Shown piece after piece: positions 7,207 through 16,148 of a stretch of DNA of 55,539 nt. The stretch is from an uncultured Flavobacteriales bacterium (lineage in GTDB: Bacteria > Bacteroidota > Bacteroidia > Flavobacteriales > UBA1820). The position numbers and the translations under genes are program-made. The notes beneath the pieces are model-generated. The model was not told the DNA's origin. It was given only the letters and a program-made list of their open reading frames with translations, and did not search any database. The first letter of the stretch is position 1; every line of letters starts with the position of its first letter. The stretch spans positions 1 through 55,539 of the forward strand of contig CABSLV010000012.1 in NCBI GenBank assembly GCA_902478645.1, read 5' to 3'.

Positions 7207-8412
7207 ATGGCCCTCAACCCCTCGATATTAACACGTGAATTTCAGGATTTTATCCGATCGGACCGCGCCAGCGAACTCCTGTCGGGGGGAGTGTTTGCCA
7301 GCCCCTTTAACGGAATCTCGCCCCAGGAACTCGCCACCCAGATAAAAGGCTACCGCAAAGCCCTCGAAAAACTCCCCCGTTTGGCCGCACGGCAGGGCAT
7401 CGTCTATCCCCCCGGCCTATCCATGGAACAATGCTCGAGCGAAGCCACCGCGCGGTACAAAGCCTCCCTACTTTCCGAAGGCCGCCGCTGCGCCGACCTC
7501 ACCGGAGGTTTCGGCATCGACACCCTGGCTCTCAGTGAACGCTTCGCTCAAGTGGACTATTACGAAACGCAGGCGGAACTCGCCCGGATCGCTGCGCACA
7601 ATTTCTCCGTTCTCGAAGCCGACAACATCTCCGTCCATTCCGAAGACGGTCTCTCCGCCCTGGAAGCCGCCCAAGAGGAGTACGATCTCATATACACCGA
7701 CCCTGCCCGTCGGGACACCCACGCCCACCGGGTATTTTCGGTCACGGACTGCACGCCGGACATCGCCTCCGCCAAAGAACTCCTGCTCTCGCGCAGCCGC
7801 CGCCTGCTGGTCAAACTATCGCCCATGCTGGACATTGCCGCCACCTTGCGGATCTTCCCCCAGACTTCGCAAGTGCACGTGGTGGCCGTGCGCAACGAAG
7901 TAAAAGAACTCTTGCTGGTGATCGAGCGCGGATTTTGCGGCCAGGCCGTATGCTATGCCGCCGACCTCTACCCCGGGAGGGAAGACCGTATCTTTTCCGG
8001 AAAACTCTCCGCCGCCTCCCCCGCGCCACCGGTTTCCGCGCCCGAAGCATACCTCTACGACCCCTCGGCGGCTCTGCGCAAAGCGGGATTGGCCGATGCA
8101 TACGGTCTGTCCGCAGGTCTGTCCAAACTCCATCCCTCCACCGGCCTTTACACCTCCCCACAGCACATCGAAGGGTTCCAGGGGCGGGTTTTTCGCACGC
8201 TGGGAACCGTGAACCGAAAGAACATCGAGGAATATTTCCCCCAGCGGCGCGCCTCGGTCATAACGCGCAATTACCCGGCCGCCGCCGCAAGCCTGGCCAA
8301 GGATTTCCGCCTCAAGGACAGCGAGCGGATGTTCTTGATCGCCTTTCGCGACGACAGAAACCGCCCTCACCTTTTGGCCGCAGAAAGAGTGGATCTCCCC
8401 TCCGGAGAATAA
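7207..8412 (+). CDS. class I SAM-dependent methyltransferase, THUMP-like C-terminal domain
   Basis: Protein of 401 aa. Residues 95-200 are a Rossmann methyltransferase: motif I DLTGGFGID at 97-105, an acidic motif II around VDYYETQ near 117-123, and the catalytic-type motif DPARR at 165-169, which recalls the DPPR/NPPY loop of nucleic-acid methyltransferases. The rest resembles the THUMP-like region annotated on many Bacteroidetes homologues. An RNA substrate is plausible but not shown. It stands alone, convergent with the debranching-enzyme gene. Confidence 0.8.
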   Translation: MALNPSILTREFQDFIRSDRASELLSGGVFASPFNGISPQELATQIKGYRKALEKLPRLAARQGIVYPPGLSMEQCSSEATARYKASLLSEGRRCADLTGGFGIDTLALSERFAQVDYYETQAELARIAAHNFSVLEADNISVHSEDGLSALEAAQEEYDLIYTDPARRDTHAHRVFSVTDCTPDIASAKELLLSRSRRLLVKLSPMLDIAATLRIFPQTSQVHVVAVRNEVKELLLVIERGFCGQAVCYAADLYPGREDRIFSGKLSAASPAPPVSAPEAYLYDPSAALRKAGLADAYGLSAGLSKLHPSTGLYTSPQHIEGFQGRVFRTLGTVNRKNIEEYFPQRRASVITRNYPAAAASLAKDFRLKDSERMFLIAFRDDRNRPHLLAAERVDLPSGE

Positions 8413-8687
8413 ACTGACCGAGCCCAAGCCTCCTGTTGCCCAAAAATTTTTGCAAAAAAAGTTTCCACCCCCACAAAAAAAGTCTCTAAAAAAATCGACG
8501 CAAATCCTTTTTCAAAAAAATTTTTTCTTCGCCGCACCCTACCCCTTCAGAAAGAAACAAGCCCCTTCGGAGAAAGAAAATTTTCCCCGTCCTTTTCAAA
8601 AATCCGGTGTTTTTTTTCCAATGAAAAACGATCCTCCGACCTCTTTTATACTTTTTATTTGAAAAAATTCCGGAGCATTCCCAAAAA
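8413..8687. other. AT-rich convergent intergenic region
   Basis: Between two convergent genes. It is dominated by A and T homopolymer runs with short C tracts, for example paired A7/T6 runs near 8514-8526 and the small palindrome GAAAATTTTC near 8577. No GC-rich terminator stem was found and no gene is supported. Confidence 0.5.
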
Positions 8688-10787
8688 TTATTTGTCGGGC
8701 AGGTCTGTTGCGATGAGCACCGAACGGGCTTTCAAGGTGTATTTGCGCTGATCCAGCAGGCGGGTAAAACAAAAATCGTCCTTCACCGGAAGGCTGGTAT
8801 CGGCCACCAGGCGCCAGCTACCCCGCACGGGCGGAGGCAACTCGAAGTCGATGTCTCCCCAATACATGTTGAAGGCGAGGTAAAGGTGTTCGCCTTTCTC
8901 GGGATGGAACATTTCCATGGCCAGCGTATGCGAGATGGGACGCCAATCGGCGTTGTTCAACTGCGGCCCGTGCCAAAGGAGGAAGGGTTTGCGCTCGTCG
9001 AACCCGACCTGAATCAAACGGTTGAGCTCGTAGAGCGACAACCCCTGCACGTATCCGATGAGCCGACGTACGAAGTCCAAGGTATCGGCATGGCGGAGGG
9101 GATCGTCCCAGTCGAACCATGAGAGAGGATTGTCCTGGCAATATGCATTGTTGTTACCCTGCTGGGTGCGACGGACCTCGTCCCCCATGCCGATCATGGG
9201 CGTGCCGTGCGTAAAGAGAAGCAGGGCAAAAAAGTTCCGCACCTGACGCTCGCGAAGCGCTTCCACCGCCGGGTCGTCGCTGGGACCTTCAACTCCATAG
9301 TTGGCGCTGAAGTTTTCGTTCAGTCCGTCGCGGTTGTCTTCGCCGTTGGCCAAATTGTGCTTGATGCGGTACGTGACCAGATCGTTCAGGGTAAAACCGT
9401 CGTGGCAGCTCACGAAATGGATGCTCTGGTTGATGTCGTGCGTGGCATTGACGTAAATATCGGGCGAACCGATGATCCGTGCTGCCAAGCGGGGGACCAT
9501 TCCTTCGTCGCCGCGCACAAAACGGCGAATATCGTCGCGATACGCCCCGTTCCACTCTGCCCAGCGGCTGTCCCGTCCCCGTCCGGCAAAAAATCCCAAC
9601 TGGTACAGTCCGGCTGCATCCCACGCTTCGGCGATGAGTTTGGTGTCGGAGAGCACCGGATCCACTTCGATCGAGCCAAGCGCGGGCGAATCGACCAGCA
9701 CATTCCCCTCTGGGCCCCGGGTGAGGATGGCTGCCAGATCGAAACGGAAGCCGTCCACATGCATGCTGTCCACCCAGTAACGGAGCGATTCGCGCAACAC
9801 CCGACGCAGGATCGGATCATTGGTATTGACCGTATTGCCGCAACCGGTATAGTCGGCAAAAGCACTCCGGTCGGCCGTCATGATGTAGTACACCGAAGCG
9901 GCCTGCCCTTTGAAATTGAGCCAGGGGCCTACCTTGCCCGATTCGGCGGTATGGTTGTAGACCACGTCCAGGATCACTTCCATCCCGGCGCGGTGGAAAG
10001 CCTTGACCATGTCCCGAAATTCGCGCACCGTTTGCAGCGGGTCGTCCGTCGTCCCGTAATCCCAATGCGGAGCGAAGAAATTGATGGGGGAATAGCCCCA
10101 GTAGTTTTCCAAGCCGGAAGGAGCATCCTGCGGATCGAAGGCAAAGACCGGCATCAGTTCCACGGCCGTTACCCCGAGGGATTGCAGATAAGGGATCTTC
10201 TGTACCGCCGCCGAAAACGTCCCCGGGCGCACGCCCGAGATCCCGGCATTGGGATGAGCCGTAAAGCCCTTTATGTGCATCTCGTAGATCACCGAGCGCG
10301 AAAGGGGTATCCGGGGATGGCGGTCGCCCTCCCAGTCGTATCCCCCGCTACCCACCACCACGCTTTTGATGGCGGTAGCGAGATTGTCCCGGCCGTAGCA
10401 CGAGGCTTGCGCACGGCTGTAATTTTTCCCGTAAAGGCCCCGGGCAAAGGGGTCGGTGAGCAATTTCGAACCGTCGAAATACAAACCTTCGCCGGGCAGG
10501 TAGTCGCCGTACACCCGATAGCCGTAGTACAAGCCCTCGCCTGCCCCATGCACCAGCACGTGCCAATAGTGGTACGAGCGGTTTTTTTTCGGGTCGAGGC
10601 GGATGATCTGACAGGGGGTCGCATCGTCGGGATGGGCGAACAAGAGGAGTTCGACCGAAAAAGCCTTGCGGGTATAGAGGGAAAAATTGACCCCTTCGTC
10701 GGTAACGGTAGCCCCGAGCGGAGCGGCCTTCCCTTCCGATATGCGGTAGGGACCTTCCTGACTGGGGGTAGTGAGCATCTTCGTCAT
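8688..10787 (-). CDS. glgX: glycogen debranching enzyme / isoamylase (GH13)
   Basis: Protein of 699 aa hydrolysing alpha-1,6 branches in glycogen or limit dextrin. An N-terminal CBM48-like domain (about 15-120, with GVNFSLYTRKAFSVELLLF) precedes the GH13 barrel. Barrel regions are DVVYNH near 274-279, GFRFD with nucleophile Asp350, the acid Glu387 in AEAWD, and Asp463 in FVSCHDG. No signal peptide is seen, so it should be cytoplasmic. The open frame extends further 5' into lipA; ATG at 10787 gives the family N-terminus, 13 bases after the lipA stop. GlgX and TreX are hard to tell apart from sequence alone. Confidence 0.88.
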   Translation of the reverse strand: MTKMLTTPSQEGPYRISEGKAAPLGATVTDEGVNFSLYTRKAFSVELLLFAHPDDATPCQIIRLDPKKNRSYHYWHVLVHGAGEGLYYGYRVYGDYLPGEGLYFDGSKLLTDPFARGLYGKNYSRAQASCYGRDNLATAIKSVVVGSGGYDWEGDRHPRIPLSRSVIYEMHIKGFTAHPNAGISGVRPGTFSAAVQKIPYLQSLGVTAVELMPVFAFDPQDAPSGLENYWGYSPINFFAPHWDYGTTDDPLQTVREFRDMVKAFHRAGMEVILDVVYNHTAESGKVGPWLNFKGQAASVYYIMTADRSAFADYTGCGNTVNTNDPILRRVLRESLRYWVDSMHVDGFRFDLAAILTRGPEGNVLVDSPALGSIEVDPVLSDTKLIAEAWDAAGLYQLGFFAGRGRDSRWAEWNGAYRDDIRRFVRGDEGMVPRLAARIIGSPDIYVNATHDINQSIHFVSCHDGFTLNDLVTYRIKHNLANGEDNRDGLNENFSANYGVEGPSDDPAVEALRERQVRNFFALLLFTHGTPMIGMGDEVRRTQQGNNNAYCQDNPLSWFDWDDPLRHADTLDFVRRLIGYVQGLSLYELNRLIQVGFDERKPFLLWHGPQLNNADWRPISHTLAMEMFHPEKGEHLYLAFNMYWGDIDFELPPPVRGSWRLVADTSLPVKDDFCFTRLLDQRKYTLKARSVLIATDLPDK

Positions 10788-10800
10788 GGTCGTTCGCTTA

Positions 10801-11688
10801 TCATTCGGCAGGATCGAGCGGGAAGACCTGTTCGGCCGCATGGTACGACGAACGCACCAAAGGCCCGCTCTGCACATAGCGGAAACCCATCGCGAGCGCA
10901 TCCCGGCGGTAACGGGCAAAGATATCGGGATGGACATACTGCTGCACGGGCAGGTGTTTGCGGGTAGGCTGGAGGTACTGGCCGATGGTAACGATGTCCA
11001 CGCCGGCCTCGCGCAAGTCGGCAAGCGTCTGGAGCACCTCCTGCTCCGTCTCGCCCAAACCGAGCATCAACCCGGACTTGGTACGGGGAGCCCCCAGTTC
11101 CTTCATCATGCGCAGCACCTCCAGGCTGCGCTCGTAACGCGCCTGAACGCGCACCTGGGGGGTAAGGCGGCGCACGGTTTCAATGTTGTGGGAAAGCACC
11201 TCCGCAGAGGCTTCCACCACGGTGCGGAGATCGTCCCGACAGCCTTTGAAATCGGGCACGAGCACTTCAATAGTCGTCCCGGGCGAGGTGGCATGCACAG
11301 CGCGAATGGTTTCGGCCCACAGCGAAGCTCCTCCGTCCGGCAGATCGTCGCGGTCCACCGAGGTGATCACCGCATGGCGCAGGTTCATCTCCCGTACAGC
11401 GCGGGCTACACGCATCGGTTCGTCGGGATCGGGCGGAAGAGGCCGCCCGGTAGTTACGGCGCAAAAACGGCACGAACGGGTACAGATGTCGCCCAGGATC
11501 ATGAGCGTGGCAGTCCCTGCCCGCCAGCATTCTCCCAGGTTGGGACACGAACCGCTTTGGCAGATGGTATGCAGATGGCCGCGGCCCAGCGCTCCGCTGA
11601 CCCCGGAATATCCCTGGCCGGCACCCAGACGGACCTTGAGCCAGTCGGGTTTGCGCAGATGCGGCGTTTTTTCTCGGTCTTTCTCCAT
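10801..11688 (-). CDS. lipA: lipoyl synthase
   Basis: Radical SAM enzyme of 295 aa that inserts two sulfurs into protein-bound octanoyl groups. The auxiliary cluster cysteines are Cys43, Cys48 and Cys54 (CX4CX5C), the radical SAM cysteines Cys69, Cys73 and Cys76 (CTRSCRFC), and the C-terminal RSSYHA motif that supplies the serine ligand lies near residue 279. It sits between a sigma-factor gene and glgX on the same strand; lipB is not adjacent. Confidence 0.97.
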   Translation of the reverse strand: MEKDREKTPHLRKPDWLKVRLGAGQGYSGVSGALGRGHLHTICQSGSCPNLGECWRAGTATLMILGDICTRSCRFCAVTTGRPLPPDPDEPMRVARAVREMNLRHAVITSVDRDDLPDGGASLWAETIRAVHATSPGTTIEVLVPDFKGCRDDLRTVVEASAEVLSHNIETVRRLTPQVRVQARYERSLEVLRMMKELGAPRTKSGLMLGLGETEQEVLQTLADLREAGVDIVTIGQYLQPTRKHLPVQQYVHPDIFARYRRDALAMGFRYVQSGPLVRSSYHAAEQVFPLDPAE

Positions 11689-11694
11689 ATTCTT

Positions 11695-12264
11695 TTATTC
11701 CAATCCTTTGAGCAACAGGCGACGCCCGCGCATCAACATCACTTTCACATTCGAGGGCGAGATGCCCAGCCGCTGCGAAATCTCGGCCACCGTCATGTCC
11801 TCCCCGTAACGCAACTGCAATACCTGCCGATACGAGGGACGGAGGTATTCCATGGCCGAGGCCACGTTTTCCATCGTCTGGCTGTGGATCAGTTCAGACT
11901 CCGGCGTGTCGTACGCCACAGCGTCGGGGGCATAGTCTGTCTCGCCGTCCGAGGATTCGCCGAGCACCTTGCGCGAAAAAAGGGCGAACAGCGGGGCATT
12001 GCGGCGGATGAAATCGACGTAATTGTTGCGGGCGATGTGCAGCACCCAGGTTTTGAACCGGTACGAAGGGTCGTAGGTGTCCAGTTTTTCAAAAGCCTTG
12101 GAGAACGTTTCGATGCACAGGTCCTCGGTATCCTCCGGACAGAGTTTGTAGGCGGACAAAAATGCGTACACATCCGGCCAATACGCACTCAAAAGCGCAT
12201 TGAAGGCCGGTTGCGAACCGCCCAAGGCTTCCTCTACCCGTTTGCGTACCTTCTCTACTTCCAT
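11695..12264 (-). CDS. sigma-70 family RNA polymerase sigma factor (ECF type)
   Basis: Protein of 189 aa with only regions 2 and 4. Region 2 is PEDTEDLCIETFSKAFEKL with the RFKTWVLHIARNNYVDFIRR block; region 4 is the helix-turn-helix MTVAEISQRLGISPSNVKVML near the C-terminus. The ATG at 12264 overlaps the end of the upstream glycosyltransferase by 10 bases, which implies translational coupling; an in-frame ATG at 12303 would lie deeper inside that gene. No anti-sigma factor or FecR-like gene is adjacent, so its signal is unknown. Confidence 0.9.
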   Translation of the reverse strand: MEVEKVRKRVEEALGGSQPAFNALLSAYWPDVYAFLSAYKLCPEDTEDLCIETFSKAFEKLDTYDPSYRFKTWVLHIARNNYVDFIRRNAPLFALFSRKVLGESSDGETDYAPDAVAYDTPESELIHSQTMENVASAMEYLRPSYRQVLQLRYGEDMTVAEISQRLGISPSNVKVMLMRGRRLLLKGLE

Positions 12265-13376
12265 CCTTTGGGCAAAAGTGCTTGTGCTACCACCACCCGG
12301 CACAAACGCCAGGGCAAAAGCAACACATCAATCCCTATTCCGATAGACATCCAGCGCGGGTAAGCCAGCCTGCGGGCTTCGACCCAACCGGCGGCCGAAG
12401 ATACCCCCCACACCAGCACTACCCCCACCCAATACGGCCAGTAAGTGCCCATCATTACCCCGCACCAGAGAGCCGAAACGAGGAAAAACGCTTTGAGCAG
12501 ATAAGGCAGCAGGGCTTTCACCTGGGCCGAAGGGCGGTAATGGCGAAAAGCAGCCCAACGGGCGATGTCCTGCTCGCGCCGGGCCGAGGCCGAAAACCGG
12601 GTATCGTCCCTCACGAGGGCTTCCGCCGTACAAACGATCGCGGTATTGCCCCGATGGGCCGCGTCCTGAAGCAGGAAATCCGCTTCCCCGGCCGGGACAC
12701 GTATGTCTTTCATGTAGCCGTTGCGCGCCAGGAAGGTCGATTTGCGCAGGGCAAAGTTGGACGAGCGGGCCCGGAAAGGACTCCCCGCCCCCGCCCAAGC
12801 GACGTCGCAGGCCGAACGGCGAAAATCGAGCGCCGCCCACAGACCGCCTTCGCGCATGCCGGTACATCCGATGAGGAACTCGACCTGCGGACGGTTCATC
12901 CGCTCGGCAAGGGCATCCAGCCAATGTTCACCGGCCGGGACTGCAGTGTTGTCCAACAGGACGATCCGTTCGTATTGCGCCGCCTTGACCCCCATGGTGA
13001 TCGCAAATTTCCGTCCGGGCCAGGGATACGTCGTATCCTGCGGCACGGTTACGATGCGAAGTACCGTGGGATAATTGCGCTGGACGGATTTGAGGAACAC
13101 ATCGGTATTGTCGAACGAGCGGTCGTTCACCACCACGATCTCGAACTTGGGGTATTTCTGCGCCAGGAGCGAAGGGACGAGCGCCCGCAGGGACTCCAAG
13201 CCGTTGCGGCTGACCACCACTACCGAAATGCCCTCCCGCTCTGCAGACGGGGAAGAGGTAGAACGCTCCCCGGAGGAAGAATGCTCGCGCGAGGCCAGCA
13301 GGACGAACACGTAGTACACCACCAGACACAGCCCCGAGAGGGCGAACACCCAGAAAAGGATCGGATTTGTCATCAT
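12255..13376 (-). CDS. membrane-anchored family 2 glycosyltransferase
   Basis: Protein of 373 aa. One N-terminal membrane helix (about 5-28), then a GT2 domain with ISVVVVSRNGLESLRALVPS and the donor-binding EIVVVNDRSFDNT, and a C-terminal hydrophobic part with two or three helices (from ALLPYLLKAFFLVSALW on). The layout resembles membrane GT2 enzymes that build surface glycans or glycolipids. The substrate is unknown. It lies between murB (13 bases upstream) and the sigma factor, which it overlaps. ATG at 13376 was chosen because upstream in-frame codons read into murB. Confidence 0.82.
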   Translation of the reverse strand: MMTNPILFWVFALSGLCLVVYYVFVLLASREHSSSGERSTSSPSAEREGISVVVVSRNGLESLRALVPSLLAQKYPKFEIVVVNDRSFDNTDVFLKSVQRNYPTVLRIVTVPQDTTYPWPGRKFAITMGVKAAQYERIVLLDNTAVPAGEHWLDALAERMNRPQVEFLIGCTGMREGGLWAALDFRRSACDVAWAGAGSPFRARSSNFALRKSTFLARNGYMKDIRVPAGEADFLLQDAAHRGNTAIVCTAEALVRDDTRFSASARREQDIARWAAFRHYRPSAQVKALLPYLLKAFFLVSALWCGVMMGTYWPYWVGVVLVWGVSSAAGWVEARRLAYPRWMSIGIGIDVLLLPWRLCRVVVAQALLPKGWK

Positions 13377-13389
13377 CGTTTCTTCGGTT

Positions 13390-14454
13390 TCAAGGGCGCA
13401 AGGCGGCCAGCGAGGCGTTATCGACAATATTGACCTCCGGACGTATCTCCACGCCGAATTTCTCCCCGACATCGGTACATATGTCGTGGCACAGGGACAG
13501 GATTTCACTCCCTGTGGCCTTCCCGTAGTTCACCAGCACGAGTGCCTGGGCGGTGTGCACCCCGGCGTCGCCCCGGCGGTAACCTTTCCAACCGGCCCGT
13601 TCGATGAGCCAGGCGGCGGGGATCTTCTTGTAATGCTGCGGCGAAGGAGCTTCCGGATCGAAAGAAGGCAGATCGGGATACCGGTCCGACAGACGCTCGA
13701 AAGTAGCGCGATCGACCACCGGATTTTTGAAGAAACTGCCGCTGTTGCCGATCCGGGCCGGATCGGGCAATTTGGCACGGCGGATCTCCTCGACCGTCCG
13801 GGCTACGTCGGCAAGCCCCGGCGAGGCGATGCCCTGCTGGGCGAGCGCACGGCGGATGGGGCCGTAATCCAGCTTGAGGGAGTAGCGATCCGCATCGCAC
13901 AAACGGAAAACCACCGAGAGGATGATGTAACGCCCGCGAAACTCATGTTTGAAGGCCGACTCCCGATAACCGAACCGGCATTCCTCCGCCGGGAGGACGA
14001 CCTGCTCTCCGGTGCGGACATCGAGCGCTTCGACCCATTCGATGGTATCGCGGGCTTCCGCTCCGTATGCCCCGATATTCTGAACCGGAGCTGCCCCGAC
14101 GCGACCGGGAATAAATGCCAGGTTCTCCACCCCGCCCAGGCGATGCTCCACCGCCCAGCGGACAAAATCGTGCCATACTTCCCCTCCGGCGGCCCGCACG
14201 AGCGTACAGTCGCCCTGGCGATCGAGGACTTCGATACCCCGGGAATCCATGTGCAGCACCAGCGCATCGAGGTCCTCGAGCAGCAGGAGGTTGCTTCCGC
14301 CCGAAAGAGGCATCAGCGGGCAGGCGTGCTCCCGTGCCCAACGGACGGCCCAGGCGACCTGGTCCGCGCTGGCGGCACGCGCGAAGTAGCGCGCCCGCAC
14401 CTCCATGCCGAAAGTATTGTACGGCTTCAGTGATATGTTTTCCTGTATCTGCAT
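13390..14454 (-). CDS. murB: UDP-N-acetylenolpyruvoylglucosamine reductase
   Basis: FAD enzyme of 354 aa that reduces UDP-GlcNAc-enolpyruvate to UDP-MurNAc in peptidoglycan synthesis. The FAD-binding motif LSGGSNLLL is at about 50-58, PGRVGAAPVQNIGAYGAE near 116-133, the catalytic Ser region NSGSFFKNP near 236-244, and the C-terminal Glu in RPEVNIV. The presence of YRESAFK and overall length fit a type I MurB. It is separated from the usual mur cluster. Confidence 0.96.
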   Translation of the reverse strand: MQIQENISLKPYNTFGMEVRARYFARAASADQVAWAVRWAREHACPLMPLSGGSNLLLLEDLDALVLHMDSRGIEVLDRQGDCTLVRAAGGEVWHDFVRWAVEHRLGGVENLAFIPGRVGAAPVQNIGAYGAEARDTIEWVEALDVRTGEQVVLPAEECRFGYRESAFKHEFRGRYIILSVVFRLCDADRYSLKLDYGPIRRALAQQGIASPGLADVARTVEEIRRAKLPDPARIGNSGSFFKNPVVDRATFERLSDRYPDLPSFDPEAPSPQHYKKIPAAWLIERAGWKGYRRGDAGVHTAQALVLVNYGKATGSEILSLCHDICTDVGEKFGVEIRPEVNIVDNASLAALRP

Positions 14455-14608
14455 GCTTTTCTTGGTTGTTTCGTGTGCTTTTTTTGCGTTTTGCGTGCGT
14501 TTGTCCCGTATGGTTCGCGCGTTTGCAGGATCGTTCCGTTGGTCCCCCGCGTTTGCCTGGCGTGTTCCCCGTGCCTTTTTCCGTATCTTTCCTTCTCCCT
14601 CCCTCGGA
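14455..14608. other. murB upstream region with repeated GCGTTTG
   Basis: Non-coding 154 bases between sdaA and murB. On the plus strand GCGTTTG occurs at 14497-14503, 14519-14525 and 14549-14555, with GCGTTTTG at 14486-14493. No TANNTTTG box in the murB direction was found. Confidence 0.4.
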
Positions 14609-16036
14609 TCAGCAATCGGGCAGGCTGACGGGGATTTCCGCCGCCAGGCCTCCGCGGGCTGTTTCCTTGTATTTGAAGTCCATGTCCTTGGCGGTTTCCC
14701 ACATGGTTTTTATCACCTTGTCCAAGGAGACCACCGCTACATCGGGGTCGTTGTTGATGGCCCAGTTGGCCGCCGTGATGGCCTTGATCGCCCCCATCGA
14801 ATTGCGCTCGATGCAGGGCACCTGCACCAGTCCGCCGACCGGGTCGCACGTGAGGCCCAAGTGGTGTTCCATCGTGATCTCGGCCGCGGTGAGGCATTGC
14901 GAAGGCTTCCCGCCCGAGACGTGGCACAAGGCGGCGGCGGCCATGGCACTCGAAACGCCGATCTCGGCCTGGCAGCCCCCTTGGGCGGCGGAAATGGTGG
15001 CTTCCTTTTTGAAAATGCTGCCGATCTCCCCGGCCACCAGCAGGAATTCCACGATCTCATCCTCGCCCGCTTTGGGATTGACAAAGGTCAGGTAATAGAG
15101 CAGCACGGCCGGGATGACGCCCGAAGAACCGTTGGTGGGGGCAGTCACGATGCGCCCGAGCGAGGCATTGACTTCATTGACCGCAATGGCAAAGGTACTC
15201 ACCCAGGTAAAGATGCTCTGTGCATCGGCACGCACCCGGCGCAACTGAACGGCCCAATCCCGGTATCCGTCGTAGATCAGGTAAGGTTTGATCCGGTCAT
15301 AGACATAGGCTGCGCGGCGTTTTACGTGCAAGCCTCCGGGCAATTCGCCCAAAGTATGGCAGCCGGTATAGACGCTGCGCAACATCACGTCCCAGATGAC
15401 GAGCAGCTTGCGACGGATCTGGGCTTCGCTGCAAAGGGTCTTCTCGTTCTCCAGCACGATGTCGGCGATGGAGCATTTCTGTTCGACGGTATAGGCCAGC
15501 AGTTGCTCCGCCCGCTGAATGGGATAGGGAAATTTCTTGCCGCCTTCCCCGCTGGAGGGACGCTCGCCTTCGCGCACGATGAAACCTCCCCCGATGGAGT
15601 AGTACACCCGCTCGGCCAGCAAAGCCCCTTGCTCGTCGAAGGCCGAGAAACGCATCCCGTTGGAATGGAACGGGAGGAATTCGCTCAAAAAACGGATGTC
15701 GGTCGAGGGGTGGAACTCGATCTCCCGCCCCCCGGAGAGGACGATGCGGTTGTGCAAAGCAATGGCGGCTACCGTAGGACGAATGTCCTCTACCGGAACC
15801 GTCTGGGGATCGGCGCCGGTAAGCCCCATCATGACTGCCGTATCGGTATAGTGTCCCTTTCCGGTAAGGGAAAGCGACCCGTAAAGGTCGATCGTAATGC
15901 GCTGGGTGCGGTCGAACACGCGTTTTTTCCGCAGCGCCTCCACAAACCGCAGCGCAGCCCGCCACGGTCCCAGGGTATGCGAACTGGAAGGCCCTACACC
16001 TATCTTGAGAATATCGAATACGCTGATCTGTTCCAT
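14609..16036 (-). CDS. sdaA: L-serine ammonia-lyase, iron-sulfur dependent
   Basis: Single-chain L-serine dehydratase of 475 aa making pyruvate and ammonia with a 4Fe-4S cluster. The N-terminal beta domain opens with FDILKIGVGPSSSHTLGP. The alpha domain holds APTNGSSGVIPAVL, and the cluster cysteines occur in the CHVSGGKPSQC and LTCDPVGGLVQVPC motifs. It probably feeds pyruvate metabolism during amino-acid fermentation. It is separated from the rluA-type gene by 112 bases containing a GCGCAAC/GTTGTGC hairpin but no clear T-run. Confidence 0.95.
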   Translation of the reverse strand: MEQISVFDILKIGVGPSSSHTLGPWRAALRFVEALRKKRVFDRTQRITIDLYGSLSLTGKGHYTDTAVMMGLTGADPQTVPVEDIRPTVAAIALHNRIVLSGGREIEFHPSTDIRFLSEFLPFHSNGMRFSAFDEQGALLAERVYYSIGGGFIVREGERPSSGEGGKKFPYPIQRAEQLLAYTVEQKCSIADIVLENEKTLCSEAQIRRKLLVIWDVMLRSVYTGCHTLGELPGGLHVKRRAAYVYDRIKPYLIYDGYRDWAVQLRRVRADAQSIFTWVSTFAIAVNEVNASLGRIVTAPTNGSSGVIPAVLLYYLTFVNPKAGEDEIVEFLLVAGEIGSIFKKEATISAAQGGCQAEIGVSSAMAAAALCHVSGGKPSQCLTAAEITMEHHLGLTCDPVGGLVQVPCIERNSMGAIKAITAANWAINNDPDVAVVSLDKVIKTMWETAKDMDFKYKETARGGLAAEIPVSLPDC

Positions 16037-16148
16037 CGTCCGTCGCTGTTTTTATCGTGATACCTGTCGGTGTTTCTGTCGTTGTCTTTTATGGGAAATC
16101 GGGGGGGCGCAACGAGCGTTGTGCTTTCCGCGAGGGAGAACTCCATGC

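Noticed and set aside
8450..8662. Lys/Phe/Pro-rich 70-codon open frame
   Set aside because: It simply translates homopolymer runs between convergent genes.
16085..16115. GCGCAAC/GTTGTGC hairpin as terminator before sdaA
   Set aside because: One mismatch in the stem and no T-run on either strand; kept only as a remark.
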